Shown here piece after piece: positions 63,994-64,000 of a stretch of 64,000 bases of DNA. The first letter of the stretch is position 1. Each line of letters begins with the position of its first letter. Below the pieces are notes generated by a model, which worked only from the letters and a program-made list of their open reading frames with translations, was not told the DNA's origin and did no database searches. Source of the stretch: Polynucleobacter necessarius (GTDB taxonomy: Bacteria; Pseudomonadota; Gammaproteobacteria; Burkholderiales; Burkholderiaceae); the NCBI RefSeq assembly GCF_900095215.1, contig NZ_LT606949.1, positions 837,860-901,859 of the forward strand, in the 5' to 3' direction. Both the position numbers and the translations under genes were made by a program.

Positions 63994-64000
63994 ATCTTGC

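Overview
The window reads as a chromosome segment of a betaproteobacterium of the family Burkholderiaceae, most likely Polynucleobacter. Moderate GC, protein character and gene order point there: a complete nuoA-N operon followed by a NUDIX gene and a DUF1178 gene; gloB, methyltransferase, rnhA and dnaQ near each other; and ftsH, rlmE, yhbY, DUF4149, greA and carBA in a row. At least eighteen recognisable genes are broken by frameshifts, nonsense codons, lost starts or deletions, while housekeeping genes are intact. This is the pattern of recent genome reduction and fits an obligate endosymbiont such as Polynucleobacter necessarius of Euplotes ciliates. The assignment rests on recognition, not on a database search.

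Layout. 1-5200: a secreted ankyrin protein (cut by the window edge) and an intact minus-strand run tatD-holB-tmk-mltG, with ygfZ divergent. 5200-11260: an eroded stretch (NRDE protein, hotdog thioesterase, selO, PpiC-type isomerase, MFS transporter) that still holds msrB, yciB and a BolA gene. 11277-17600: aroC and a CBS protein, then broken yihY, wrbA and alpha/beta hydrolase genes, a DUF2069 gene, an EF-hand protein and two lipoproteins. 17663-17850: tRNA-Arg and tRNA-Pro. 17911-20434: a dead metal-uptake locus (small secreted protein plus ZnuD-like TonB receptor). 20439-31642: an intact housekeeping block (glmM, folP, ftsH, rlmE, yhbY, DUF4149, greA, carB, carA). 31878-33765: broken prpE. 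33799-37325: mltD, gloB, methyltransferase, rnhA. 37447-41326: an RND efflux pair truncated at both outer ends, then intact dnaQ. 42097-47948: a run of dead catabolic genes (tartrate/malate dehydrogenase relic fused to another gene, amidase, Bug/TctC receptor, old yellow enzyme, mmsA). 48014-63993: DUF1178, NUDIX, the complete complex I operon and tRNA-Leu.

Together the surviving genes cover respiration through complex I, pyrimidine/arginine precursor supply (carAB), the shikimate and folate pathways (aroC, folP), cell-wall synthesis and remodelling (glmM, mltG, mltD), replication (holB, tmk, dnaQ, rnhA) and RNA or protein quality control (rlmE, yhbY, ftsH, greA). What is lost is mainly transport, efflux, carbon catabolism and stress or redox accessory functions. 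No insertion sequence, prophage, CRISPR array or recognisable new multigene system was seen. The most informative signal is the set of inactivating lesions: single-base changes in homopolymers, short tandem duplications of 2 and 7 bases, start-codon loss and deletion-fusions.
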